A stretch of DNA of 64,000 nt from contig CM055107.1 in the NCBI GenBank assembly GCA_029204225.1, forward strand, positions 43,257,507-43,321,506. Reading direction: 5' to 3'. Source of the DNA: Diphasiastrum complanatum. Its lineage: Eukaryota; Streptophyta; Lycopodiopsida; Lycopodiales; Lycopodiaceae. Position 1 is the first letter of the stretch, and every line of letters begins with the position of its first letter. A program made the position numbers and the translations under genes. This document shows positions 45,921-57,983 of this stretch, piece after piece. Under the pieces are notes generated by a model. That model saw only the letters and a program-made list of their open reading frames with translations. It searched no databases and had not been told where the DNA came from.

Positions 45921-48900
45921 TAGTGACCAATACCGTCATGGACTACTACTCCCAAGTAAATCAGTTCTCCTAGAGGTTATGAACTGAATCGTAAATATTA
46001 ACATCAATGAAGCATAAATTGATAATACATAAAGCAATCTAACAATCTCCTTCAAAGAATGGCAAATTGCATCGCATAGAATCCTAAAGCCCTACAAGCA
46101 ATAGCAAAGGAAAGAGTTCTTTTATTGAGATAATAGTCTTAGTGTTTTCACAGCCTACTACTGGCAAGGCAACAAATGTCTATGAGTTGTCTTCACTTCA
46201 CAGTAGGTAGAAGTGAACAACATCATCACAACATGGGAGTCAACAAGTTTGATCAATGCAAACGAACATGCTTGATTCACGTTGCACTTTGTCAAGGTTT
46301 ATGCTGAGTAACTTATTTCCAACAAAGATTTTCTAAGAGCAACAGTTTGTTGTAACTTAGCTCATGTTGCTACGATCCTCCTGTCATTGGGACCTCTCTA
46401 CAAGCGGAGTGGTACAACAAGTCCATTGTCCATTGGACCCTACCACCAGAGTTCTAGCGATTTCTTGAGCTACTACCATAGTTGGACTAGAAGAACAAAG
46501 GTGGGACCCCTTACTTTGGCAACCGAAGCCTTTAATTTGATGTGAGCTGACTTCCCTTTTGTTGTCAATGAATCTGCTATCCATCCTCTTGCATCGCTAG
46601 TATTCCATCACCAAAATGGAAATGAGTCAATAAATGGCACCAAAACAAAAGGTTGCCTTCCATTGCTCATATTGGCTCAAGAGGAAGGGATATTCTATTC
46701 CCCCACAACTAGTCCATTGCTCTATAAATTAGGAGAGATATAAGAGCCACTCCAAGAGCTCCTTATTCTTATGGAAAAAACTTGTGGTACTTTGGAGGGA
46801 ACATGAGGAACACATTCAAAAGTGCATGGGAAGAGATGAATGTAGAAGATAGAAAATTGTGGCCTTATAGAAAGAATTGGGATAATTAACGAAAAAAAAT
46901 GAAGAACTTCACCAACATATCACGTAAAAGGATACATTTGATAAGATCCAAGCTTTTGAGCGCCGATTGGAAAGACACAAACAAGACAGCAAAGAATCCC
47001 AAAAAAATCCTTACCCTGATGGTCAAAAGATTTTGGCAACATTAAACGATTACAAGAGTAAAGCTCTAAATGTAAGAGAGGTGTACTTGAAACTAAAAAA
47101 GGTTACATGTTTTTTAGAGATTGCACTTGGGATCCATGGAGCCTATAGGGTTTGATGAAGCATGGAGAACCAAGAAGGATAACACTGCCTTGGCTATTAT
47201 ATTTGTCTCACACGAGCACGAAAAGGAATCTCTCAGGCATAGGGCCATGCTTAGGGGCACGGGGCACTTCTATTTTTATGAATGATGACCTTAATTTCAT
47301 ATAGATAGAGGAGCATAGAAAGGCATTCCAAAAAGCCAAAGAGGCGGGCAAGTGGGCCTCTTTCAAAGATGTTAGAGCACATTTTGTGGATAGATCACCT
47401 CCTATAGCATGTACATAGTATATAGGGACCCCTAGGTGTGGGAGCATCCCTACTTCCCAATCATATCTATTATGTCCATGACCAATACATAGGATACAGT
47501 ATACTCCTAGTCTTGGATACACGATACTCCAGTGAAACAAGCTGTTAGTTATGCCACGTCATACTGGACGTGACCCGAAAGTAACTAATATCCTTGTGAG
47601 GCCCAAAACACACTAAGTGGAGTTTAGACAAGGTAATGAGATAGTGTATGCATGTGTAGAGTTATCAATAGCAATTCTATGAATAGTTGGTCCATGCATA
47701 GGACTATTCTAGGTGAATCTATGTATAGGGAACATAGGGCTATGCATGGCTATGTGCCCAGGATGCATTAGGCTCTATATAAGAGGACCAAACTCGCCCT
47801 ACTCCTCATCATGGTCCTTGATTCATTGCCAGGCTCTCACTCTACGTGCCTCGATATCATTGATCGAGTACCTAAAATTATATTTCAAAGACTTTTGAAA
47901 AGCTATTGAAACTTCAATCCTCTTGAGCTATGACGTATAACACTAAGCACTCACCATTTGTAATGATGGAATTGATTGATCAAAAAACAGGATCCAATTG
48001 ATCATAATCTACACAATATGGAGGTGTGATTACCCCCTGAACCTTGAACCAGCACTTCTTTTTGCTCTAAAAGCCTGGGAATAAAATGAACAAAAAAACC
48101 CTAAAACAATTCAACAATCTCAACATGGCTAAACTCATTCTTTCCCAATTCAAACAAATGAAATGACCAACCAGCCCATGAGGCATTGTACCCTACTCAC
48201 TTTCTCGAGGCCCAAAAGTAGGTGCATTTCATATGCAACCATATAAGCATTCATACTACAACCAAAGTACAAAGTTACTATCACTTCTACGAAAGTGAAC
48301 AACAAATTTAGACATGATGAAGGCTAGCACTAAGAGCAAAGCCAAGGAGGTTTCCCTTTCCTCATAGTAAAATAAGGAAATTTTCCATTTCATCTATTTG
48401 GCTTTCTCAAAACCTAACTAAGTTGCATGGTTCGTGAGCAAAATGCACCACTAAGTTATAGAAAGAATCAGCACGAACCAATTTGCTACAGCTTGGATGA
48501 AGATCTCAAATGGAACTACGTAACTACGATAGAAACAAGCGTAACAAAGGAGCCTACCCAGAAAGTCTTAGACCATCAATCTCATCATGCATAGTGTAGA
48601 CAATATTTGCATAAGAGCGTTCAGCTGCTTTTTTTTAATTTTGTAGTCATTCACTTCTTGTTGGAGAGACATATGAGTGACATAAAAATAACTAATAAAC
48701 ACGAAACATATATTTTGCCATTAACTTGGGACTGGGATATCCTAGAAAACTATGCTCGTGCCCTATATATTCGAAGGACTATGACATTAATTTCAAAGAG
48801 TCCACCCCAGCTCATCTGACGGTGATCCTCATAAGAGAAAACGTAAAGCTAACAAGTTGCAAAGAACAAGTGCAGATTTGGTTGTCATCAATAAGTTTCC

Positions 48901-48980
48901 TCGAACATGTTGCATGTCCGTCCTATTACGCAAAGCAACACTGTAAAACTGCTAACCGTAACTTAACTACAAAATATGAA
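45921..48980. other. No recognised gene; possible LTR-like segment
   Basis: Three kilobases without a supported gene. 46800-47150 includes weak Lys/Glu-rich plus-strand frames that might be old gag. 47370-47950 looks LTR-like (TATATAAG at about 47776, many short repeats such as tatgcat and tacatag), but no second copy is present. It would be intronic if the 49-kb exon belongs to the transporter gene. Confidence 0.4.
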
Positions 48981-49002
48981 TCACCATACCAGCTTCAAGA
49001 GA

Positions 49003-49559
49003 CGGTTTTCCTTTTGTAGAAACTTAACATTGTCTTGACTATCCAGCTCACAGCCATGCCAAGGACTGCAGTCAGCATCAACCTCTTCATTTGATGCATT
49101 ACATATTCTGCTAGTAGTTTTTCTTCGACATGAGGCCCTCGTTCCAATATAGCCTACGTAGTTTGGGCGGAATAAAGTATTTCCAAAGTTCTTCTCATGT
49201 TCCTGTTGAGTCCTTAAGCCAATACTTTGTTTCAAACGACGGCAACTCAACTGATTCTGTACAAAATGACCAGGGAACAAATGCAGATTTATGCAGGACG
49301 AGCTTAAATCTTTCCCAATGTTTCCATAATAAACATCTCTCTCTGAAAACGGGCCAGCAACAGCAATAGAAAAAGTGCAATCAATCCTTCTTCTATAATT
49401 TCCAAAAGGCACATCTTTTGCACGTGCCTCTTTCTTGTGAAATTCTCTTCGCATCCTTTGAATAACTGCTACATTACCAGTCCTCCCTGTGCTTCCATAT
49501 CCACAAGCAGGGTGTAGGTCAAGTGTGCAGTCATGCCAGCAGGCCCGAGCCACTGCCAT
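49003..49559 (-). CDS. Candidate first coding exon of a nuclear gene, perhaps the NiCoT transporter
   Basis: A minus-strand frame of about 185 codons, open far longer than the surroundings would suggest. It is basic, Ser/Arg/Cys-containing and poor in acidic residues until SRRKTTSRICNASNEEVDAD-like sequence at about 150-170, where charge changes as at a plastid transit-peptide cleavage site. It then runs DNVKFLQKENRLLKL into CTG|GTATGG, a usable splice donor at 49001-49002, in phase 0. The NiCoT exon at 37543 also begins in phase 0 and lacks a transit peptide, so the two could join across an 11.4-kb intron. No direct homology supports that. The start codon is uncertain (49559 or a Met about 33 codons later), and the region is longer than the 90-110 residues I would expect. 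Alternative: an unrelated gene or a chance frame. Confidence 0.4.
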
Positions 49560-49739
49560 CGCGTAACTAAAACAAAGCAGTACTTTCGCTCAATATATAT
49601 GAAATCCGACAAGATAAGATGCAGCACTAAAACACGGCACGGAACAAACAGATATCTGCATTTTCCCTCTTCCAAGCTCCAGAAACAAGCGTGTCTTCAA
49701 GCATTACAAGAAATTATCAGTCGATCAAACTGTTATGGA

Positions 49740-49930
49740 TCCAGAAACAAAGTCCGCATTCCATCACGCTCACTGCCATCGCAGGATCTGTCTCCTCCCT
49801 TCATCGCCTTGCCGCTCGCTCGCCTGCTTTCCAGCTTCGACGTCTCTTGTGGACTACCTACTCCCTCCTCTCCTCTTCTCTTCTCCTCTCTTCGTCTAGT
49901 TTTCCTTGCTTCCAAGTCGCTAAACTAAAG
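49740..49930. promoter_or_regulatory. Pyrimidine/purine-asymmetric, GC-richer block upstream of the 49-kb exon
   Basis: The plus strand is strongly CT-rich (ctcctctcctcttctctt near 49865), so the minus strand is GA-rich. This stands out from the AT-rich surroundings and lies 180-370 bp upstream of the exon candidate, as a promoter or 5' UTR would. The plus strand also reads as an 84-codon Ser/Leu/Arg-rich frame (49691-49945), so a gene pointing the other way cannot be excluded. Confidence 0.3.
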
Positions 49931-50049
49931 TTAAAAGGGGTTTAAGGGTGGTTTGCTCTGATTTAAATTAAACGCCTACCATTAATCCAAATGGGATTAA
50001 AGGCCTTCATTTGGCACATGAGGGTGTGGCAAGGGCCCTTCATGTGTGG

Positions 50050-50146
50050 ACAACTTAAAGTGACTTCTAAGGAAGGGACATTGCCCATCTTGTGGGAACA
50101 ACTTAAGGTGACTTCGAAAGGAAGGGACATTGCCCATCAAGTTGAC
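50050..50146. repeat. Two tandem copies of a 48-bp unit
   Basis: ACAACTTAAAGTGACTTC...GGACATTGCCCATC at 50050-50097 repeats at 50098-50146 with one-base insertion and a few substitutions. Confidence 0.85.
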
Positions 50147-51390
50147 TTGCAAACGGCAACACAACCACATAAAGAAACAATAACGGCGGAATTGGTGCTA
50201 GCACCAATTTCCCACAAAATAAGGTTTGAAGTAAGTCCCCTTTTTTTTTTAAGAGGGGTGGTTGTGTGCTCTTCATCAAGGGACAAACTAAGAGAAAGAG
50301 GTCATGTGATCAAACTTTCCACTAGTAAGAATTATCCCTAAGCAATGTAGTGGACATAGCAACACCCTTGGAACTCCATATTACAATGTGTTCCTAGTGG
50401 AAAATACACCATGGTAAAGTGTATTCCAAGTAGTCAACAAAACTTCATAAGGAAGTGTTCAATCAACAAAAGTTCGTAAGATAGTATATGTAGCATCGGC
50501 GCCTCAAAGGGCACGGGGACTTGAGCAATTTCCCCAAGCTAGTAGAAGGAATTGAGACCTAGCAACTAAATTCCTAGCACTGGTTGAACTGTCCAAGTTT
50601 CTGTTTGTCAAACTCTCCCTATAGTTATGTTGTGATTCAGCACGTCCCCTCTGTCCTGGAATATATTGTTGCCTAGTAAAGCACGCTTTTTTGGACTAAT
50701 GTCCTCATAAGGGCCAAACTTGAACCCTTAAGACTCATGGTGCGAGCTTGATTCACCGGCCAGATTCTATTCAAAAGTGCACGGGCTTTATTCACCGACC
50801 GAAAAAAAAAAAAAAACCAATGTTCAAAATAAGAAAACAGTTTGCACTTAGGAAAACTATAGATCTAGTTCACCTACATAAAACTTGTGTAAAACTACGA
50901 TAATAGAGAAGTAACTAGCAGCTTGCTTCATTAACATGGAAAGAAAAGATACTTGAGAGCTCCTTTGAGCCCAAGATATGTTGTTTTCGGCATGCCAGAA
51001 TGAGTCCCCTTGGACTCTAGATTTGTCGTTGGTCGCACAAGTTGAGCTCCTTGAGCTCAAAATCTGCACTCGAATTCATATTTGATGTAGAAGTTGCAAG
51101 CAGTGTTGGCTTCGATTGATCCTTTATCACCTAATTTGTCTTTGTTGGCTCTCCTTTGGTAAAGAGGTGAATAAGATTTGAAGAAATGGCTAGTTCAGGT
51201 TCAATATATCGTTTGTCTCTAGTTGATTTGTCTCTGGTTGATCTCCTAGCACTACAACAACATAAGATTAACCTCCTTTCCCAAAAAAGCAACCATGTGT
51301 TCATTGAACCAGCTTAGTCCCAAGATGATGTCGAAAGTATTCATCTTTAAGACTGTGAACATTATTCAAGTCCTCCAAATCCCTAGTGAG
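50147..51390. other. No recognised gene
   Basis: About 1.2 kb with poly-A tracts (50805-50817), short chance frames and no supported element boundary. It ends at the F LTR. Confidence 0.45.
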
Positions 51391-51395
51391 ATTGG

Positions 51396-52507
51396 TGTTC
51401 ACAGATTTCAGCCAAATCTGTGAACACGATTTTTGGTTCTTCTTATTCTCTGTTACTTCAGATGGTTACAGTTCTTTACAGTTAAATCTTCTTGTGTAGA
51501 ACAGTTTCCAGGCAGAAGTATTTCTCGGATGACAACGTGTATTCCCAATCTGTCAGTGGGAGGAAACGGATAAGTTCACTCAGCTACATGCATTTACAAG
51601 CCATGCAACCAATCCTAGCTTAGCATAGATCAACGTTCTAAACAGAGAGCAAATCTACAATCTATCTACCAAACTATCTTAGGAAATCAGGAAAAAATGC
51701 AATGACAAGATTAAGCTACTCAACAAGAAACAAGAAACAAGAAAACTAGCTTCCTAACAGCATTCTAGCAGCCCAAGAATCAAGAAACACCCATTTCTTG
51801 ATGATTGGAATACCCAAGAACAATCAAGGACAGGATTGTTAGTGAATATGTCAATTAGATCCACAATCTCAGCCTCTATAGTTTACTTGCATGCTGAAAC
51901 TACAAAATCAAGAAACAAGAAAGTTAATCCACATCTACATTCCACAAAGCAAGAAAGTAAGCAAGAGATCTAATTAATACACAATCACAAAGGAAATCAG
52001 AACATGCTCATAGGAATTTCACTCAAGAAGATTATCATGAACAAGGAGCTTCACAATTGCCAAGAACTCCTGGAGGATCTTCTTTATTCAATCAAGAGGA
52101 ATGACAATACAATCAAAGCTCCCTCACAAGAGAGGGGGGGCCTTAGATAAGTAAGAGGGCTATCCATGTGGAGCCCAAGTGGCAATTCCACTAACTTAGG
52201 AATTACAAGTGGAAAAAGCCCTTCCACTAGAGGTCACCATCAAAAGGTGGCTCACTCTAAATTCTACACTTATTTACATTGCCTAGGAAACATTACTAGC
52301 TCCTACATGGTCGTTCCTTCTGTGGGATTCACCATGTAGGGTCACATAGAAAATAACTGTCATCCTAGCTAGTAATCTTCGGCTCTCATGCTCAGCTCTC
52401 AATTTCTTCTATTCTCCTCCTTCTGAGACCTCCTCGGTCATGGGTGAGAGATACTTCGTGTCTTCATCTTGGCTCGACATATGGGGATCCTCTGGAATCC
52501 GCTAACA
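51396..52507 (-). repeat. Element F 3' LTR, minus strand
   Basis: On the minus strand it begins TGTTAGCGGATTCC at 52507 and ends TCTGTGAACA at 51396. It aligns along most of its length with the solo LTR at 61034-61894 but is about 250 bp longer, the extra sequence lying mainly at 51430-51640. A purine-rich AGGGGTGGA tract sits just upstream on the minus strand (about 52511-52521), as expected before a 3' LTR. The terminal TGTTCACAGATT...AATCTGTGAACA forms an inverted repeat. Confidence 0.85.
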
Positions 52508-52663
52508 TTATCCACCCCTAATTTGTTGCAAGACCCACTACAACACAGGTGATGTCGTTCCGCTCGGCACTTGGAAAAGCGTGGTTCTTCGTTCACTTCC
52601 GTAAAACCAGGTGCCTACTATCCAGAAAACTGTTTCTCAAAAATGAAGATCTCTCAATGGCCG

Positions 52664-55401
52664 CTACATTCCAGCCCTCTTGAGAATCTCTTGCGAGTCT
52701 TGCTCGCCTCGTAGTCTCGTTGTCTGTTTTCGCTCGCTCATTTTTCGCCCCAGGGCTTCGAACACTTGGAAGCGGAGCTTACTTCCGTAGTTTAGTGGCC
52801 CCAGGTACTCTCCTATCTTTTCGATGAAGCCCATCTCCTGCCAGTCTTCTATCATGGTGACGTATCATGATGACATGAAGGCCACTCTGTAGTATAGCCA
52901 GGCCATAATCTCATGGTCTTCCTCTAACTGGAGGGCTAGTTGGGATTGATCTTGATTGGATCCAAACCACGATCCCAAAAACATTCTTGTTAGAAATGCC
53001 ATGGATCAGGAATATTCGGCGCTTTCTTGCACGCATAGATCGGCACTAGTCTTATATTTGTGGCCGAAGTCTAGCAACTGTAGCCTCAGGTCATCCAGGG
53101 AGATTTTGTTTGAAATTCCTGGAATCACTGGCCAGTTCACCAATTCAACCCGTGGCTTTTCTACCGGCCATGGAGCGGCATGTAGAATGGATCAATTCGT
53201 TTCCATGTTAGTGCCCTCAGGTATTCTTGCAGTCGTCTGCTATCTTTAAGACCTTGCTCCATCATTCAAGTTGCGGTTGCAGTGCCGCAATGATCTCAGC
53301 CCTGGTGGAGTATTGGCTTTGATCGATCTCCTCTTTGCCTCCCCTCATGTTGGGAGGATATTTCTTTCGAATCTCTTTGACTCTTTGGTATCAGCCAGCT
53401 TGCCCCTTGGCCTGGTAGGAGAAGCTGCCCTACATTGTTGTGGTGGCCTCACCAGGTAGTCATCCAGGGCCTTAGTGCCCGTATCTTTTTCCTTTGCCCG
53501 CTCGCTCGTAGACGGCTCAACTGCACCCGTGTCTTGTCTAGGCGAGAATCTTCTTGACTCCAATGGATCTGCCAGGAAGTCGTCATCACTCCCGTTGTTA
53601 GTGTTAATCTCTGGAATGTCAGGGATGGAGTGATCTGGAGAGAGACGTACATGGATGACATGTTTAGGAGGTGGTGGGTTTAACAAATTGTATGTCGCGC
53701 CGGGGGAGCGAAGTTGTTGAAGGAACTCGTCCTGTCAGGCTTTGTACGTGTCAGCTGGACCTTTTGATGGGCCCATTAATCTGCTAGGAAGTGGTGGAGA
53801 GAGAGAGAGAGAAGATGAAGAAATAGGGTAAGTTGGAATGAATGTTTCAGAAAAATTAAAAGTCGAATAAGATGAGGGGTTAAAAGTGGGAGGGGGAAGG
53901 GAAAAAGCTCCGGAAGCAGCTTTGGCTCTCTGGCTACCCGATCTCGAGCTACCATCCGATGGTCGGGTTTGCCCGTCCTTATTGCCTACTCCGTCATCGT
54001 CCCGTGGTTTCTTTGTAAGAGCGCCTGCTTGGGCCTTGCACGTCGTGTCCCACAATTGGTTCACCTTGTCCAAGACTTGCTGCAGGGCCTTTGTTGTATC
54101 TTCTAGTTGCTTATGGGACTCAAGAATGATCTTTTCCCACAATATTTTCAAAATTTCTTTTCTCGGCTTCCTGTTCCTGGATCAGCTGCACATACTTCTC
54201 CATCTGGATGGCTGGCCTGTGGGGCCTGGAATTGTATGTCCTCGAACTTAATTAGAGGGACACCAACTGTCATTACACCCGACGATCCATCTCGTACTTG
54301 GTCGATCTGGACCATCTGGTGCTTCAGTTGCTGCTGGACCTCTTTCAAAGTGATCTTCTGCTCGGCCATCACGGATCTGATTTCTTTTGTTTCCTTTTCT
54401 TTTTCTTTGGCCAGCTTTTGTTGTTGCGCAATCTCTAGGTCTTGGTACTAGATCTTATTCTCAAGCACTTGGTTTTGGCTTATCAACCAATGCATGTGGT
54501 AGCTTGCCTCGGATAGGCCGATCATCGAGCGCTTAGCTGCTTCGGAGAGCTTTTCAAGGTTAGTGATGGTTGGGTACTGATCAGGGGTGTGAGATGGTGA
54601 AGCTGATCCAAAAAATAGACATTGTAGAGGGAATGAAGATGGAGGTGGAGGGAGTGGAGAAATAATATTAGTAGCAATGGTGGTTGTTGTGGTGGTGGTG
54701 GTGGTGGTTAGTGGGAGGGTCAGACTTTCTCCTGACTCATCTTCTTTTTCTGGTTCATCATCACTTATCTCCATCAGGTCCGCAACATCAAAATATTGTG
54801 AAGTATCCAAGGTATGGATTTGTTGGGCCTGTAGATGTTGGGCTTGTGACTATTGGGCGGCTTCCATGTCTTGGGGAATGGGACGGCGTTGGCGTGGTTA
54901 TCAACATGGGTGGGGTGGGGTGGTGACTTCGTCTGGTGGCATGACTTGGATTGTGCCCGTGTCTATTGTTGCCGATGATGTAACTACTCCATCACCCCCA
55001 TCGATGGTGTGTAAGAGTGAGAAGTGTGTCTGAGAGGCTGTATTTGAGCTTCCATCATCTGAAGCTGAATCTTCTGATGATGTTCCATCAGGTGATTTCC
55101 TTCTGGCCTGAAGTTTCCTGCGCATGCGTTGTTGCCTTGTGTCTGGCAACTAGGCCTTGGAGGTATCGGCTTGTTGAGCTACCGATGATGCTGCTGGTTG
55201 TGAGCTTGTTGGCTTGTGTACCAGCGGAATAATACTGGTGTTCACCCTTTTGGGTGGAAGTTCTGATGGTGAAGTATCCCGGGAGCGTGGACGCTTGGAT
55301 TGTTTGGACCCTATTGGGATGTCCCATGCTTTGTCCGCAAGTTGTAGGTGTTGTTGGAGTCTGGGCCCATTTTGTACTTGCTGGAGTGTGATATCAGTCA
55401 T
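52664..55401 (-). pseudogene. Element F internal frames: Pro-rich and coiled-coil sequence, no pol recognised
   Basis: Read from 55401 down, frames of similar character follow one another, broken by a TAG at 55150-55152 and several later stops and shifts. First is a Gln/Ser/Pro-rich region with a basic patch (QSKRPRSRD). Next an acidic stretch (DVADLMEISDDEPEKEDESGE) and a Thr/Pro run (about 54715-54650). Then a long predicted coiled coil (about 54470-54150, EIAQQQKLAKEKEKETKEI, ITLKEVQQQLKHQ), another helix (HKQLEDTTKALQQVLDKVNQLW), Ser/Pro-rich sequence, and finally 53240-52664 with WLYYRVAFM and EDWQEMGFIEKIGEYLGPLNYGS. I recognise no known domain. Its position next to a purine tract and 3' LTR suggests the internal region of a pol-less LTR element. 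Confidence 0.5.
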
Positions 55402-55640
55402 GAGATACAGGACGATTATTGACTGCTTGTTCTTAACACACTCATGAAGGCAGTCAAACTATGCCCAATCATAAAGGTTTTGGGCATGCCGTCGTGAATC
55501 TGCCATCATGTGGAATAGGGACATGGGTACTCGCAGCACCTTTGTTCATGGTCGTTGTGTGCATCTGGTCAAGTATGCACATGCCACTTGCAGTTGTTGA
55601 TCATTAATGGCCTCAGATTTGGATTGAATTTGATTTGATT
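55402..55640. other. Junction between element F sequence and the copia B leader
   Basis: Transition zone with no clear feature. The F 5' LTR and primer-binding site are not found here, so F is 5' truncated or rearranged. Confidence 0.4.
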
Positions 55641-57144
55641 TGACAACAAACACAAAACTTTCACAAAAAATGGATCTACACTAGATCACATAAACTTGAC
55701 ATGTATACTTGAATCAAACACAAAGATTAGATCAAACCACCCCTTTTGGAATCCCTCTAGCCTCTCCCTTGAGATTTGGAATGGACATGAAATGGTTTGA
55801 TAACAATCTATGTCAAGCTTTTCTCACCAAGCTTAAAAATAGAGATTCACAAAGATCCCAACCATGCATAAACACTCAGATATGGACTCCTCCATGTTCT
55901 AGACTCCCAATGGGATCACAACTTGACCGTCACAATCTCACAAAGAAAGTTGAATAGAACTTATTTGAGTTTCATACATACAATGTCAAATTTTGCTCAA
56001 AAAATTGAATTCATTCACCCCTATCGGACTCCACCAAGTACTAATGACTCTACCCCTTTAGAGTTGGAATGAAATTCAAATTTTTAGAAATGTGATGCTT
56101 CTCTCTTACTAAGATATGTGCTTACAAAGGGCTAATGCCACTCAACAAGATTTGATCACCATTTAGAAGACAAACTTTCCACCAAAGTCAAGAAATGAGT
56201 TACTAGTTCTTGCCCTCTACAAAGGAAGGATCTCTTGAAAATTTTGGATCAACCACAACACATATGCCTTAATAACCTCTATAAATTTTATTCAAGTCAA
56301 AAACACACTCACACACTTGAGTAGGGGTGAACAATGTGACTTGGATCTCAAATTTTTCTCCTAGAACTCGCCAACAACTCCAATCGCCTTGTATTGGTAG
56401 ATTTTGCCTATATGAGTGTTTGTGCTCTAGAAATTCACTAAGATTTCACTTGGAGGACGATCCAAGAGTGTCTTCTAGCAATTAGATGGTGCCCTATCAC
56501 TCTTGAACAAATCTAGAATGAAGGTATAATGGATTTCAATCACTCTTCTTGCAAATCACTCATTTATGCCATTTTTAATAAAAAAGCACTTGAAACTTAA
56601 TACGATTTCACTTGGAGATTTGAACCTAAAATGTCTTCTAGAAATTGGAAGCTTATAGACCTCACCCTTTCACTCTTAGAACAAATCTAGAAGGATGGAT
56701 TAATAGATTTCAATCTCTCACTTACAAAATCACTCCTTAATCTATGGTTTTTTGGCAATCTTTCTCTCTCAACATCAATGCACACTCAAAACATCTGAGA
56801 ATCAGATTTAATGTACTTGAATAAAGCTTTAAATCAGCTACATGATTGATCTAGACCAAGAACAAATCAAAGGAATAGAAGCAATGCATGAGAAAGCCTG
56901 AAAAATGCTCTAGATTGACTATTTTGGGTGTATGAAGCAAATAATGCACCAAACTGAAATTTAATGCTCTAAACAGGTTCTGTAAGGCCCCACACGTGTG
57001 TAAAGTACAGCCCACAACATGATTTGGTTCAAAAATATAGATTCTATCTATCTATTCAAACTCGCTACCTCAAGATTAACTAGTTTCCAAAAACTTGCTA
57101 ATTTGGGTGTAGTTTAGATCAATGCCATCAATGCTCTTGTACTT
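55641..57144 (-). other. Copia B leader, inverted copy
   Basis: Noncoding, lying between the primer-binding site (57145-57157) and the junction with F. It contains imperfect duplications, for example the cacttggagga/cacttggagatt and ctagaa blocks around 56440-56480 and 56610-56650. No gag follows it, so B is truncated just where coding should start. Confidence 0.6.
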
Positions 57145-57157
57145 GGCTCTGATACCA
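57145..57157 (-). promoter_or_regulatory. Primer-binding site of inverted copia B
   Basis: GGCTCTGATACCA on the plus strand is TGGTATCAGAGCC on the minus strand, abutting the LTR end. Confidence 0.9.
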
Positions 57158-57983
57158 TGTGAATTTCTAGAGAATTAATGACCAATAATGGATCCAAATC
57201 AGATCCACAAGAAATATTTGGTGTTAGATTCAATTGATCTACCAATCTACACAAGATTAGAGCTCATTAGATCAATTTTACATCAACAAATCTGACAAGA
57301 ACAATCAACAAAGATCAAACTAAGGCAAAAGGGGTTTCAAACGTGTGAAAACCTGTCCTTGTATGGCATGTCAGCATAGAATGAAGTACACTAAGATTAG
57401 AATGCAATAGAACCATAAAATCACAAGACAAATGGTGAAATAATGTGCTCCAAAACCAAAATTTCACTTGCTTGTTGATTATGGCCAAATGAGGCTCTAT
57501 ATATACACAAGAGATAGCTCGAGCTGCTGCTGACTCAATTGATTTGGCACGTGTGAGAGTGCCTAGTCATCAAAGGATCCATCAATCACATCAAACTTGG
57601 CACATGGTCCATGACTTCCTTGATTCAAGTCACCTTGATTTTGAGTAATTCCCTAATTTATAGGAACCTAGAAAAATATCTTCTACCACCATAAACAAGC
57701 TATTGCTATGTACACATGTGTGACTTGTACTACACACATGAAAACCATGTCTCATTCACATGGGAATGCTAGATCAATAAATGAAATGGTGCCACATGGC
57801 AATTTCCTACTTGATTAGCTTTTTCCAAGTTCACATGGGAGTGAATCAAAACATAATCAATCTAGCTAATTCTAAATGCATTTATGACTAACATCCACAC
57901 ATGGGAACAGGCTCCACATGTGTGGGATCAAGTTATGTACAATTTAACTTGAAACAAATAGCTAGAATTTGACTATTTTCACA
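57158..57983 (-). repeat. Copia B 5' LTR, inverted (826 bp)
   Basis: Minus strand TGTGAAAATAG start at 57983 and AATTCACA end at 57158. It matches the B LTR at 27653-28440. The ATTTGGCACGTGTG box is at 57542-57555, a TATA run at about 57499-57506, and the palindrome is degraded at 57336-57349. Confidence 0.92.

Noticed and set aside
47370-47950. LTR-like segment with a TATATAAG box
   Set aside because: No second copy, no TG/CA boundaries with target duplication and no primer-binding site, so not listed as an LTR.
49691-49945. Plus-strand 84-codon frame resembling an organelle presequence
   Set aside because: Ser/Leu/Arg richness follows from CT-rich DNA; no following exon is visible. Kept only as an alternative in the promoter-region entry.
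54677-54926. Plus-strand frames with Val or Trp runs in element F
   Set aside because: They arise from a GGTGGT-type run that encodes the Thr stretch on the minus strand, where the neighbouring frames are more protein-like.
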